Of a stretch of 64,000 nt of DNA, positions 31,780 through 44,300 are shown piece by piece; within the stretch, counting starts at the first letter, position 1; each line of letters opens with the position of its first letter. Position numbers and translations under genes: made by a program. The notes under the pieces are model-generated. The model made no database searches. It was not told the origin of the DNA and was given only the letters and a program-made list of their open reading frames with translations. This DNA is from Typha latifolia (taxonomy: Eukaryota; Streptophyta; Magnoliopsida; Poales; Typhaceae): NCBI GenBank assembly GCA_019914945.1, contig CM034109.1, forward strand, positions 2,046,001 through 2,110,000, written 5' to 3'.

Positions 31780-33190
31780 GCCATGGATGCACGGCGAGAT
31801 GAGGAAAAAGATATTCACCTAATAGAGGAGGGGGAAACGGTTGCGGAGACTTCCACCCGTGGAACCACCCGATCAAATCGGAATACGGAAGAACCTAGTG
31901 TTTAAGCCGTGTTAGGATCTCTTTTCGAACAAATGGCCATCAACAACTAGATGATGATGGAGATGATGCAAGAATTATGGGCGACAAGGGAAGCCATGGC
32001 GAACGAGAATGCATCATCGACCCACAACGTGAGTCCACTCCCATGAACCCACCATCACCAGTTCAGAATTTACAACCACAAGAGCCACTATTGCCAACAC
32101 CCTATGGGCAGAGACAAGCAAGGATGGTTCCACCAGGCCCAATTGCAAGTAAGCCCATCTGACGAGCAAACCACTATGGAGATCACCTTGGAGATCTAGA
32201 TCCGTGGGCGGGGCAATACGAACTGGAACTATGGCGAGTCAAAATTGAAGGAGGAATCATCAACCATTCATAGTGCATCCTCCTCTCGTTAGATAAAGAC
32301 TTGGACATGATCTGGATCGAGACAACGACATCCGTGGGCAAATTGTGTGTCTCAAATTCCCCAAGTTCAAAGGTGGTGATGCGATCGATTGGTTATATAA
32401 GGTGGAGCAATTCTTCTCATACTAGGGTACAACGGAAGAATATAAGGTGACGCTTGCGAGCTTCCACCTTGAAGGTGAGGCGCTTCATTAGTTTCGAGCA
32501 GCCAATGTCAATGAGGCTATCAAAACTTGGGCTGACTTTTGCGTCGATACCACGTGGCAATTTGGAGCGTCAGGGTATGAAGACTTCGATGCTCTCCTCT
32601 CAAAGACGGTGCAAAAAATCACTATTGGGGCATACCAAAAAAAGTTTGAGAGGATAAGTAAACGATGCCAACCTCTATGGACGGATTAGCAACTTCGCAG
32701 CACCTTCATCTCTGGGCTACGGGGAGACATACAAGCTGACGTGAGGGCTTTAAGGCCTAGAACCCTAAAGGAGGCCTTCGAAGATGTAGTGCTCATGGAA
32801 GACAAACATCGAGCCATGAAGTTACATCTGAAATAGAACTGGTCGAGCCAAGGAAGCCGCAATCAAGCTCAACCAACCATAGCGGCAGAAAATGTTACTA
32901 GAGTACCGAGAACCGCTATTGCAATGGTGCCTCCTCGAGCACCCCTGAAGCCATCCCAAGATGTGAAGTATGCACTTAGAGGTCCGGGATGAGCACTCAC
33001 ACCTGCTCAAGTGGAGGAACAAAGAGTCAAAGGCTTATGTTTTCGTTGTGATGAGAAGTTTGCACCCAGGCATTGCTGCGCTAAACCGATGGGATCGGTG
33101 AAGCTAATCGACGGATTGGAGGAGGCTGAGGATGAGATTGCAGATGAAGATGAGGGTGTGGCTGGATAGCGAGGAGGAGTAGCTGAGGAG
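31780..33190 (+). pseudogene. Gypsy gag, decayed
   Basis: Read across frames: MDARRDEEKDIHLIEEGE at the start near 31783, LKFPKFKGGDAIDWLYKVEQFF-like sequence at about 32340-32420, FHLEGEALH at about 32460, FISGLRGDIQADVRALRP at about 32708-32760, and a CCHC zinc knuckle (GLCFRCDEKFAPRHCC-like) at about 33035-33080. Many stops and several frameshifts are present. Confidence 0.75.
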
Positions 33191-33196
33191 CGACTT

Positions 33197-33766
33197 GTGG
33201 AGGACATGATGGCCGAGATCTCCCTCCACGCCTATTCCGAGACAGCAACGCCAAAGACTTTGCGGGTTAATGGTGTAGTCAAGAAAATCACAGTGAGAAT
33301 CTTGATCGACACCGGGTCCACCCATAACTTCAATGACAAGAGGTTCCTTAGGAAGATTGGGCTCGAGTCAGAACCCACAGAAGGGTTCAATGTGACGATT
33401 GGAGATGGCACCACATTGAGAGAAGATTTTATTTGTGGAGGTGTCGAATTGAAGGTGCAAGGCCAAACTTTCATATTGAATCTTTATCCGTTGGCCTTGC
33501 GAGGTGCCGACATTGTCTTGGATACCCAATGGATTCAAAGCTTGGGGCCCATAACATTTAATTTTTCAAACCTCACACTGACATTTCGGAGGAATGGTCG
33601 AAGGGTGCTACTGGATGGAAAGCAACCGCGGCAAGGGCCGACATTGCAACCACTTTTGGGTCTTCCTTGTGCAGGGGACCGAGCTCTACTATTGCAAATG
33701 GCTATTGCTGAACTAGAACATCCACCACCAAGGGAAATAGCCGCTGACATGAGAGAGCTGCTGTAG
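33197..33766 (+). pseudogene. Gypsy protease domain (open stretch)
   Basis: An open frame of 189 codons holds the retropepsin active site LIDTGSTHNF (residues about 36-45) and the conserved flap-to-C-terminal ALRGADIVLDTQWIQSLGPITFNF. The stop at 33764-33766 separates it from RT, which in an intact element is one polyprotein. It is the best preserved part of the element. Confidence 0.82.
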
Positions 33767-33767
33767 G

Positions 33768-34449
33768 AATTCAAGGATCTCTTCGAGGAACCCCGAGGAC
33801 TACCACCGACCCGTCGGCACAACCATAGCATCCAGATCATTCCGGGGGCTGAACTAGCAAATGTTTGGCCCTATCAGTACCTGCATGTCCAGAAGGAAGA
33901 GATCAGCAAATTGGTGGTGGAAATGCTCGAGCAAAGGGATTATTCAACCGAGTAGAAGTGCTTACTCATCGCCGGCACTGCTGGTTCGGAAGAAAGATGA
34001 GAGTTGGCGATTTTGCGTCGACTACCGAGCCTTGAATGCAATCACCATCAAAGACCGGTATCCAATACAGGGTCGCCGACCCTGAATGAACTCACAGGGT
34101 CGGTATCCAATTCAAGGATCTTTTTGAGGAACCCCGAGGACTGTCGCCGACCCGTCGGCACGACCATCGCGTCCAGATCATTTTGGGGGCTGAACCAGCA
34201 AATGTTTAGCCCTATCGGTACCCACATGTCTAGAAAGAAGAGATTAGCAAATTGGTGGTGGAAATGCTTGAGCAAGGGATTATTCAACCGAGTAGAAGTG
34301 CCTACTCGTCGCCGATGCTGTTGGTTCGGAAGAAATATGGGAGTTGGCAATTTTGCATCGACTACCGAGCCTTGAATGCGATCACCATCAAAGACAGGTA
34401 TCCAATACAGGTGATTGAGGAGTTGCTGGATGAACTCACAGGGTCGACT
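33768..34449 (+). repeat. Tandem duplication of about 341 bp in the RT start
   Basis: Unit 1 (33768-34108) and unit 2 (34109-34449) both run from AATTCAAGGATCT..TCGAGGAACC through the RT N-terminal motifs ([33 protein letters not shown]) to GAACTCACAGGGTCG. They differ at scattered positions. Unit 1 lacks the VIEELLDE segment present in unit 2. The duplication breaks the polyprotein frame. Confidence 0.85.
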
Positions 34450-34960
34450 TACTTCAGCAAATTTGACTTAAGAGCGGGGTACCATTAAATCCGCATCGAC
34501 TAGGAAGATGTGCACAAAACGGCATTCTGAACTCACGATGGCTACTATGAGTACTGAGTCATGCCGTTTGGGCTCACCAATGCACCGGCCACCTTCTAAG
34601 GGCTGATGAATGACCTTTTCCACCCGCTCTTGCGTCGATACGTGCTCGTCTTCTTTGACGATATTCTAGTGTATAGCAGGAATTAGAGTGAGCACTTGCA
34701 GCATATGCGTGAGGTGTTGAATATCTTGCGATAAAACCAGTTAAAAGTCAAGATGAGCAAGTGCCTTTGGGAAAAGCCACGAGTGGAGTAATTGGGACAT
34801 ATAATCTCAGCGAGAGAAGTGGAAGCCAATCCAAGTAAGATCAAGAATATGGTGGATTGGACGATTCCCACTAATCAGCGAGAATTGAGGGAATTCCTTG
34901 GGTTGACGGGGTACTACCGGTGATTCCTTGCCAACTACGGCAAGATTTCTACCCCGCTGA
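34109..34960 (+). pseudogene. Gypsy reverse transcriptase
   Basis: Motifs in order: [58 protein letters not shown], an HYEYxVMPFGLTNAPATF-like stretch at about 34546-34600, then VLVFFDDILVYS at about 34640-34680 with the catalytic Asp pair intact. EFLGLTGYY..F..NYGKIS follows at about 34890-34950. Internal stops make it non-functional. Confidence 0.85.
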
Positions 34961-35595
34961 TCTCCTTACTTAGAAAAGGAGGGTTTCAATGGATGGGCAA
35001 GATGACAGAGGCCTTCGAAGCATTGAAGATAGCCATGTCTACTGCATCGATTCTAGCACTACCGGATTTTAGCAAGCCCTTTGTAGTGGAATGCGATGCT
35101 TCGGGTGAGGGCATTGGAGTAGTTTTGATGCAAGAGGGCAGACCCGTGGCATATATGAGCAAGGCATTGCCAAACCGGTCGCGACAGCTATCCACCTACG
35201 AGCGCAAAATGCTAGCAATTCTACATGTCGTCACCAAATGATGACCCTACTTGATTGGCCAACGGTTTACTATTCGCACAGACCAATGTAGCTTACCCTA
35301 CTTCATGGAGCAACGTGTGCACACCCCAACATAGCAACAGTGGGTCACGAAACTCCTTGGGTATGACTACGAACTAATCTACAAAAAGGAGACTGAGAAC
35401 CGAGCGGCCGATTCCCTTTCACGCCAACCGGACATAAGTGAGCTCGCCTCCTTTTCAGCACCAACTCTTCCTCTATTTTCAGATATGTGGGGAACGAATG
35501 CAGAGGATCAAATCATGGAGGAGCTTGAGTAAGAGTTCAAAGATCGCTTCCCTAATTTCAAACCTTAAGGACAAGGTTGCGAAAGCGTGGTGGAT
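34961..35595 (+). pseudogene. Gypsy RNase H domain and 3' untranslated stretch
   Basis: MTEAFEALKIAMSTASILALPDFSKPF is followed by VVECDASGEGIGVVLMQEGRPVAYMSKAL and TYERKMLAILHVV (34993-35241). The pattern YLIGQRFTIRTDQ..L.YF and ENRAADSLSRQPD then reach about 35430. The first Asp (ECDAS) and the Glu of YERKMLA are kept. After about 35450 a short tail leads into the 3' LTR, and no integrase is present. Confidence 0.82.
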
Positions 35596-36509
35596 TGATA
35601 CGATTCAGACTTCACCAATGTCGTCTCGAGGATGGATAGACTTTAGGGATATCTTTGTCTCTTATTTTAGTGTTTAATTCTAAAAAAATAAGTTTTCTTT
35701 ATGTCGCATTCAAACGTGGGTGGAGTGCGTTCGAACGCGCTTGTGAACGCCTGCATCAGGTTCGCATATCTAGAGATTGCGAAATGTGCATTCGAACTCC
35801 GCATTTGAATGCGCTTGCGAACGCCTACATCGTGTTCGCAAATCCAAAGAAGTGCAAAATATGTGCATTCCAACGCGATCGGGCGCGTTCGAACATGGTC
35901 GATGAAAATGTGCTGTTTAGGGTTAATAATTGCCATTTTTGAATTATTTAGTTAGCCTCTAAAGGTGTGGATAGCAACCCTGGAATTATTATTGAATGAA
36001 TTGAGTTTGCCCTAGCCTCCTTCGTCTTCTTCTCTCTCGTTCTCTCATTCCCCGGCGTCACCGCTTCTAGCCTCCCTCGACCGGCCAATCACCTTAGACC
36101 CTTAGAGGTGGCCCACTCCTCCCCTTCTTCCAATCTATCCATCACTTTACACTAACCCTTCTATCACCTATAACCCTTCCACCACCACTTATCCACCGGT
36201 GCCACCCCGCTAATGCTGGTCCACCAACCTCCACCATCATCAAGGATTTCGTGTCTCCATCCATGGATCCTAAGATAGACTCCTCAATGTCTGTCCACTA
36301 ATCAAACGATTTCTCGAGATCCCAATATTTGATTGATCTAAAACTTAATTTGTTGGAAAGATATTTTCTGGGGCTACAACATATCAAAATTTTACATCAA
36401 TTCGATGGCGGAATCTTTCAGGATCTATTTATAAAGTTCCATGTCAGATCTTGTCCAGATCTGAAAATTAGAATAGATCAAGCCTTGGCCAAAATGAGAG
36501 ATCGTATCA
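35596..36509 (+). repeat. 3' LTR of the integrase-less gypsy element
   Basis: 914 bp, TGATACGATTCAGAC...GATCGTATCA. It carries the palindrome array at about 35705-35900. It is about 50 bp longer than the 5' copy, mainly near the right end (36470-36509), where the 5' copy lacks a segment. Many base differences from the 5' LTR show the insertion is not recent. Confidence 0.85.
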
Positions 36510-36988
36510 ACTCGGCCCTAAAAGAGTACTTTCATCAGTGGGTTCAAACCTGACATACAGCTAAGATTAAGGGTTTAGGTCAATTTCTGATGAAGCCTTC
36601 ACCCTAGCTATACTGATGGAGTTGAAGTTGGATCAATTGAACCAGATTCGCAAAGAAGAGAGGAGGAAGGCCACTCAAACCCAAGGCCCACTTGAGCGTA
36701 CTCTTGCCCTAGCTCAGCCTACACAGGCAACTCAACCCATCTGTTAGTAGATCATGCACTGCTTTTGCCCAATGACTTAGAGGAACATAATTTATGTTAG
36801 GGCTTGTATTTTTACTGCAATAACTATTTCACCCCGATCATAAATGTAAGCACCAGCTAGCCTACGTCATGTTCCTAAGTGGTTTGAAGAGGATGAACCT
36901 GAGTCCATTGATTGGCACGATAGACTCTACAATATAAGGACGTTAGGGATTAGTTACCTTGAGGACAAGATGTCGAAAATATAGTGGT
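36510..36988 (+). pseudogene. Gag fragment, right half, of the gag-only LTR element
   Basis: It continues the gag frame interrupted at 30861: NSALKEYFHQW, then DEAFTLAIL MELKLDQLNQI-like sequence at about 36590-36650, and a decayed zinc knuckle (HPDHKCKHQL) at about 36830-36860. The polypurine-side word GAGGACAAGATGTCGAAAAT at about 36961-36980 precedes the 3' LTR. Confidence 0.75.
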
Positions 36989-37533
36989 TGTTATAATCTG
37001 ACCACGAGAGTCAAGTCAAGTTTAGTAGATTATATCTATTTATTGACTTTAATTTTAAATTAAAGTAGATAATCTGCTTATGAACCTAAGCCGCTATGAC
37101 TCTACTCCTATAAATATGAGTATCATGGTTCATTTGGAATTATTGGATGTTGAGAGAAATATTAAGTTAGCCATTTCTTTTATCGTTATTTACCTTTTAA
37201 TCATAGTCGTTTATTTCCTTAAGAGTAAATGTAATTAGAAAACCCTATTTATATCTTAAAACCCTAGCCACCATCACTCTCCACATGCCACCCACACCTA
37301 TGATCATCCACTACCACCTTCCAGTTGACTACCATCCCTTAACGGCCGCCGCAACATTGGATATTTCCAATCCTGTCCCATTTTGACATTTCTCTACTAT
37401 TTCAATTATATCTTTTCACCCTGACATTGAGATGACGTAATTCCAAAGCTAAAAGATCCCTTACTCACGAGGATACCTACACAAATTTCATAATTTTTTT
37501 ATGAACATATCAGTCTAGATCTGATTTGTAACA
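36989..37533 (+). repeat. 3' LTR of the split gag-only element
   Basis: 545 bp, TGTTATAATCTGACC...TTTGTAACA, same type as 6825-7306 (AAAACCCTAGCCACCATCA, CCACTACCACCTTCCAG). The 5' partner LTR is absent. Immediately after it the CACTA transposase sequence begins, so either a deletion or the insertion of this element removed the CACTA 5' half. Confidence 0.72.
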
Positions 37534-37549
37534 ACTTGATGTAGTTTTA

Positions 37550-38970
37550 TGAACAACTAGTGATTTTCTAGGTTATGCGTGCTTATCTCAGTACGGTACC
37601 AAAGGTCGACTTGCATGACCTTCTTGTAATAAGTATACTTGTTCAAAATATTTGAAGCACGGTTGGAAATTTTGTTATATGGGCCATCATAGATTCTTAG
37701 ATGGTGCCCATAAATTTTGACTTGATGCATTCTCGTTCGATGGTAATAGTAACTATGCAAAAGAATTTATTTGACTTTCTGGATTAGGTATTCTAGAATA
37801 GGTGAAAGATGTAGTCAATAATTTTAGAAAGCATAATAAACAATTAAATTCGAAATAAATGTGGACAAGAGATGTCGTCCATCCACAATATAATTGATAG
37901 AAAGAAGCATTTTTTAATTACCATATTAATTGGAAAACATTATTGTTGCATTATAATCTTGATGTCATGCATATTGAAAAAAAAAATCTGTGACAATATA
38001 CTTTATACCTTTCTAAATTTGGAAGGAAGATCAAAGGACAATACGGAAGCTCATCTTGACCTTAAGGAAATGGGCATAAGACATGATCTACATCCAAAAG
38101 CAACAGGAAATAAAACATATATTCCATCGGCATGTTTTTCTTTGAGTAGGATAGAGAAAGAGTTTTTCTATAAGGTGTTAAAAGAAGTAAAATTTCCAAA
38201 TGGCTATGCATCAAATATTTTAAATCATGTGTGTGTCAAAGAAGGGAAAATATCAGGTCTCAAAATTCATGACAATCATATCTTAATACAACAATTACTC
38301 CCTTTAGCTACAAGAAAAATTTTACCGAAAAAATGTTAATTAAGCACCATTAGAATTACGCGATATCTTTAGAGAATTATGCTCTAAATTTCCCCATGTA
38401 AAGGATATACAACAATTACAAGAATAGATTGCTTTAACATTATGCCATCTACAAAGAATATTCCCTCTAGTGTTTATGATTCATGGTAGTACATCTTACT
38501 ATTCATATTGCTAGTGAGGCTAGAGTTGGTAGGCTTGTGCATTATCAGTGGATGTACCCAATTGAGAGGTATGAATATTTTTCAGCATGCTCCAATTTCT
38601 CTTATCCCATTTTTGTTATGAAGAATATTAGAACTATACTTTTCTGGATTAGTATCTTTCATGACTAAAATCATACGTGCATAATAGAAGGCATCCAGAG
38701 GGCTCAATAGCTAAAGGTTATATAGTAGAGGAAAGTCTAATATTCTGTAGTCGTTATTTACATGGTGCACACACTAGATTTAATCGTCCGATTAGAAATA
38801 ATAAGTTGAGCAATTGTCCATATCAAAGTTGTCCTCTGGATGATGGTGAAATAATCACGTTGGATTATACTACTTTTGCTCAAGCACATAGATATATGCT
38901 ATCAACTATGATATTATCAACCCTTATCTTAGGTAAGTTGGACATTTTCCTTTTCACTTTTCATGTTTAA
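37550..38970 (+). pseudogene. TNP2-like transposase, C-terminal part with DUF4218
   Basis: From 37553: DFLGYACLSQYGTKGRLA, then PSCNKYTCSKYLKHGWKFCY, MGHHRFLDGAHKF and SFDGN, which are the known TNP2 motifs of the CP.C and GHRRFLP type. DUF4218 follows: DLKEMGIRHDLHPKATGNKTY, PSACFSLSRIEKEFFYKVLK, FPNGYASNI, GKISGLKIHDNHILIQQLLP (to about 38320). VQYRWMYPIERY-like sequence lies at about 38536-38575 and GSIAKGYIVEE then CSRYLHGAHTRFNRPIRN at about 38700-38800. At least five stops or frameshifts. In active elements this protein cuts the DNA ends. Confidence 0.85.
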
Positions 38971-39149
38971 TTATTCATGATTTATGTAGAAAGCATCTTG
39001 ATGAAATCAAAACACAAAATCGTCATGCACAAAGGCGAGACATAGAGCAAATTCATAACAATAATGGCTCAAATCCCATGTACGTACAAATGAAACATAA
39101 ATTCACATGATAACTCATATTTCTTTCTGTCACTAAATTTAAAGAATAA

Positions 39150-39690
39150 TAAATAGGTTGGCAAATTTGTTGCTGAAGGTAATGAGAATGTGACTAAGGG
39201 AATTAAGTGGTCGGTAGTAGTACCTCTTTTAATGGCAAGGAGTTACAAAAGTTTTGTAATCAATAGTTTTAGATTTCACATAAAAGATGTCAATAGTTTT
39301 AGTTTTGTAACGGCTAGCACGTCAAGTTTTTCTAGTGCTAAAGATAAAAATTATTTAAGTGGGGATGTAACATATTATGGAGTTCTGAAAGAGATTTTAG
39401 AATTTGACTATGATGGAAACGGCAAGGTTGTTTTATTCAAATGTGATTGGTAGATGTACATTCAGAAGACAGAGGAACTGATGAATATGGATACACTCTT
39501 GTCAATTTTAAACATTTATTGAATAATAACACAAATTGATCAAAATGAACCATTTATTATGTCTGAACAAGTTTTCTACATTCAAAATCCTACTAAAGCA
39601 TATTGGCATTTTTGATATGTCTGAAAAATTAACGATGATGATGTGAAGGTCTATTTTCCTAATGGTTTTGATAGTAATCGAGGTACAACT
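39150..39690 (+). pseudogene. DUF4216 domain of the CACTA transposase region
   Basis: KGIKWSVVVPLLMARSYKSFVINSFRFHIKDV, then YYGVLKEILEFDYDGNGKVVLFKCDW (to about 39453), match the DUF4216 pattern (Y.GYVVNGFRFHT, YYG.L.EI.EL.Y....V.LFKCDW). VNFKHLLNN.. EPFIMSEQVFYI follows in other frames to about 39640. A stop at about 39451 interrupts the frame. Confidence 0.8.
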
Positions 39691-41340
39691 AGTATCGAAC
39701 AGATGATCTTGATAATATAAGCTAGGCAAGAACAGATACCTGGTATAACGATTAATATAGCTTTAGAAATGACAAATGCAAGAGGAGATGATCAAAATGA
39801 TGATCTAGGAGATAAAGGTGATTTCAACAATAATCTTTCCTTTCATTGCATAATTCCATTTTAGATACAACAAATAATATTTTCAGTAATTTTTTTACAT
39901 TGCAGATAACTATTGAATTCAAAAGCGATCTTTTCAATTTCAGATGTAATAGAAGTTACTGCAGAAGTTGATTTTTGCCAAAGTACAACAGATTTAATTT
40001 CAGTATTATGTTTCAGAAATTGTCTTTTATGTTTTCAGCCATATGTTCATTTGGATTTCTTCTTACAGATAGAGAAAGTTTTTTCAGTTTCATCTGTTTT
40101 CTATACTTCCCAAGTTCTAATTTCTTCTTACAGATAGAGAAAGTTACTTCTTCATTTGGATTCTTTGTTCTTGTTGCAATTATCCTTTGATTCCTGTTTT
40201 AAGTTCTCACGTAGAAGGTGATGTGTTGGAGAATATGGTATTCTTTCCTTCAAGACCTCTATTGTCTCTATGCATTCTTTTTCAAGACACCATGAATTCT
40301 GAACCCTTGTGATTTCCACCTGGTATTTGTTATATTAGTTGGCTTATATTATCAGATTGCACCAAACAAAATGCAACTAAATATGTTTCATAGAATGCAA
40401 CTAAATTATCTGATTCAACTGTAACCTGTTTCATAGAATGCAACTAAATATGTTATAATTGCATCTTTATTTTCAGAAAATATTTATACATCTCTTGTGT
40501 ATATTTTGTTAAATTTACACAGATGTGTCTCGATTCCTTTTTGTTATGTTATATAAAGGAAAGGTGTACTAATGCATGTGAGATTGGAACCAATGCCATT
40601 AGGATACATGAGGCAGGTCTTTTCTCATCCTACAAAGTGATTTGACCTATATTTTGTATTTGACATGGTAGTAAAATGAGCTTGGATGTTTGAAGAAATT
40701 GATGTTTTGGCGATATCAGAAGTATTATGATTCATATATCCTGTGTATGAGTACCCTTTTTTTCTTCTTTTTTGCAATCAAAATTTATTTTATTTTGTGC
40801 AGTACTGCTGTTGCTTTTGGTAGTTACTAACATAGGTTATTATTGTGCAGCTCAATTTTATGCATCGTTGTCATCTTATTTGGTTTTATACGTTGAAGTA
40901 ATCTCTTTTTATAACTAAATATATTTTTTGCAAAAAAGTTGCATCTATAATGCAGCAATTAAATATTCAATAAAAAAAATACTAATAATACATTTGGCTC
41001 AAGTAATACACCTCAACTTAGGCAAATAAGCACACGATCAGTTCACCTTATATTACAAACATCTCAGCCAATATAGCTGGCAAAATAAGCCAACTGGAAG
41101 TCAAAATGAGAAAAAGTACTTTGCATGTTATGGCAAGTGGAAGTATCAATTTACCTCTAGATGTATACCTCTAAATAATCTTACTAATGTAAAAAGCTAT
41201 GCACCAAATAATTATAATGACAAGCAAACACCTTATGATCCACAATCTACAGCGAACACAGATCCTTTATTTACCTTTCTTCTTATGAAAGTATTATTGT
41301 TTAAACTCTAAAACATAGTTGATTAATTTAATATATTTAT
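39691..41340. other. Non-coding interior of the CACTA element
   Basis: T-rich spacer between the two transposon genes. The words TTTCTTCTTACAGATAGAGA (about 40057-40076 and 40120-40139) and TTTCATAGAATGCAACTAAAT (about 40387-40407 and 40430-40450) are each repeated locally. No gene is recognised. Confidence 0.5.
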
Positions 41341-44300
41341 TACTTTCTAGATAAGAATGTCAACAAGAGTACTAGACATGGCAAAAGTCCAAATCGGATG
41401 CTACAAATTTGGTCTTTGAGAGAAGGGCAGGATCAGTTGATGAAAATGCAATTTAATAAATATAATTAACCACATAAATTAAGTGGATCAAAGTTTACTC
41501 GCTTCTTTGTACAATTTTTAAGAAATGGCAATGATGTTCCGTTAATATTTAAAGAATGGAGGTTAATGTCATTGGGTTAAAAAGAGAGAATGTGGGACAT
41601 AGTTAAGGTATTTGTTATATATAATGTTTTATCATCTTCAAGTTATTTATTTTCATATACTTATATATGATTAATGATTTTTTACGATCAAAGTATGATA
41701 TTGATGAAACAAAAAAAAAACATGGGTTATAAATGATCTTGGAATTAAAGAAGTGAAAGGATTTAAAGGTGAACTAAAAAGACAACATTTTGATTCTCAT
41801 AATAATAATGAAAACTGACTTGCTGATTGTGATCCTAGAGCCATTCCACAACAATGGATAAGCCTAGTCAATTATTGGAATAGTGAAGAAAAAAAGGTAA
41901 TACTCTTTTAATTTTTTTGCAACCTTACTTAGCTAATTTTAAATGTTGTATTAAACTTGTGATTTAACAAATATAGGCATGTTGTGAGAAGAACAAGATG
42001 ATTCATGTAAAATAAACTACTACCCATACTGTTGGCTCAAAAAGCTTTGCTTGTATCCGTTATGAGGTGAACTGTTATTTAATCATTTTTATTTAATATA
42101 TTACTTCCGCATTTCTCTTATGACTTATAATACTATGTTAAAAACAGCGAAAGTGAAAAAGTGAATATATAACGAGAGTTATGATTTACAAGATTAACCA
42201 TATTTTATAAGGATGGAACCTTTGAGTACAGATTGCGCTAAAAAAATTAAGAGCCACTAATTTTCCTTCCTCCTTAGATGTTAATATTGATCTCTTTTAT
42301 ATGCTATTTATTTTCTTCATTTCTTTATTTAACATCAAGTACTAAATAAAATTTAGGGATAATTTCCTTCTCACCCCCTGAACTATCATCGATTTGTACA
42401 ATGACTCCCTAAACATTTTTCGATACACACTAAACCCCTGAATTATCAGAAACACCTCACCCTCTAATGTCGTTTATTGAATATGTGAGTTGACTAAATT
42501 ACCCCTCCATTTATAATGACTAAATAGTTAACTAGCTTAGCTAATATTAAATATTTTTTTAATTGCTTTATTACCTCTAATCTCCATTTATCCTTCTAAC
42601 TGTTTCTAAAATCTTCCTCCCCCTCATTGTCTTCCTACCCAAACCTGAGGCATTTGGAGAGATAGAGAGAGAGGAGGGCAATGATGGGCTTAGAGAGGAC
42701 CAACAACGTCGAGGCGATGGGCGATGGTGATGCCATCTTCCGCACTTGCATATGTGCTCCACCTTATTGTGCTGTGTCGAGGTGCGAGATTCCTTCTCTT
42801 CTCTCCTTGGCCGTGCCGAGATAGCTCTCTAGATCTCCATGACTCCACCTTTCTCTCTTCTTCCCCAATATAGAGTTGTAAGAAGGTGGGTTAGGCTAAA
42901 ATTAGGGGAAAATCTTTGGGATTGTTTAGGGGGGAAAATTCCACCTTTCTCTCTACAAAGGTTGTTTTGCCTATATCCATTTTGGTTTTTTCTATTGGAT
43001 CTGCAGCAAGAATAAGAAGGGACTAGATAGTAATGGCAGTGGATTATGGATTCTTATAAGATATTGAAGGAATTGATAGTAATAGAAAGAGGAGAGGCGA
43101 GGGAAAGACGCGGAGGAGGAGCAAGACAAGGGACGCACAGTGGCCGACGCCGAAGGAAACAGTGAGGGAGGAGAAGGAAAATGAGGAGTAGTAGATAAGG
43201 ATATTCTCTAAGAGAAGGAAGAGATCGATGGTATTCTCTAAGGGTATTTTGGTCATTATAAAAAATTATTTTAAGTTGTCACATGCATATAAGGGTATTC
43301 TGGCCATTTAGTTATCACGTGATTAGCACATGACAATTCATGGATGGAAATGGGTAAATGAATCATAATAGAAGGTATCAATTGGAATATTTCTGATAGT
43401 TAAAGGAGTCAGTATGTATAAAAAAAAAAGTTTAGGGGTCATTGTGGAAATTTGTAATAGTTTAGGTGATGAAAAATGAATTTTCCGTAAAATTTGTATA
43501 TATTCTTAGCTAGAGATAGAAAAAATAGCTTCTAGCCAACCATAAGGTGTGAAAAAAGAGATATCATAATCTCAAGTATCTGTGTAGAAAGAGGTAGTCA
43601 TGTTCGCGGACTAGGTTTGGAGCTCAACTTTTAAAAAGATATAACATGAGATGTACCTTCACCTTTATATATTTGTAGAAAAGCTATAGAAGAAAATCAT
43701 GCACTACGAGAAACGGTTTAATTTCTTGAATGTGAGTTGGCTAAAATAAAAGCATTAATGAAGCGGCTTGTTGATATTGACCAAACCAATAATATACCTA
43801 TTGAATTTGATGATGAGATACAAGCTTTTTACTTTACATATATTGTTTACTCAAAAGAATGAGTTGTAAAATTATGACATATTCCTTTTAAAGATAGGAT
43901 ATTTCTCAAAAAAAAATTTGATGAACTAAATGAACCAAATGTAGTTGGTGTTGAACATCACAATTCTAATGAACCTAACGAGGAGCATGCATATTCTTCC
44001 TCATCTAGTCATACAATTTCTTCAAATCAAGTAATATCTAATATCTTATATACTTATTTTTAATAAATTGTTATAATTTTTTTTAAATTGGCTGACAATA
44101 CATTGTACTACAGTTTCGTCTATAAAAAAGGAAGAGGGTTCAACATGACAACTCAAGAAAGTAAGCTATTATGTAAACTTCTTTTTCTCTTATATGTATG
44201 ATATTTCATTTATATTATCTATGATCTTCAATTTATTCATGAGTGTAGTATATGTCAATTTTGTTATAGGGTGGAAGAGAAGTACACTAGTTATCTTTTG

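Larger units (their letters stand above)
30862..36509 (+). mobile_element. Ty3/gypsy retrotransposon with two LTRs but no integrase
   Basis: The 5' LTR is 30862-31724 and the 3' LTR 35596-36509. Perfect ACTCG target duplications lie at 30857-30861 and 36510-36514. The order is primer-binding site, gag, protease, RT, RNase H and then directly the 3' LTR. The 5,648-bp element has no integrase. RNase H ends at about 35450, followed by 145 bases with no H2C2 or rve motifs. The LTR ends TGATACGA...CGTATCA and the word GACAAGG..GCGAAAGCGTGGTGGAT before the 3' LTR are also found in the gag-only elements. Since the copy inserted with a proper duplication, integrase came from elsewhere or was deleted afterwards. 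Confidence 0.88.

Noticed and set aside
43702..43714. CACTACGAGAAAC as a CACTA element terminus
   Set aside because: It lies inside the coiled-coil coding stretch of the second transposon protein; the real 3' end is at 45571.
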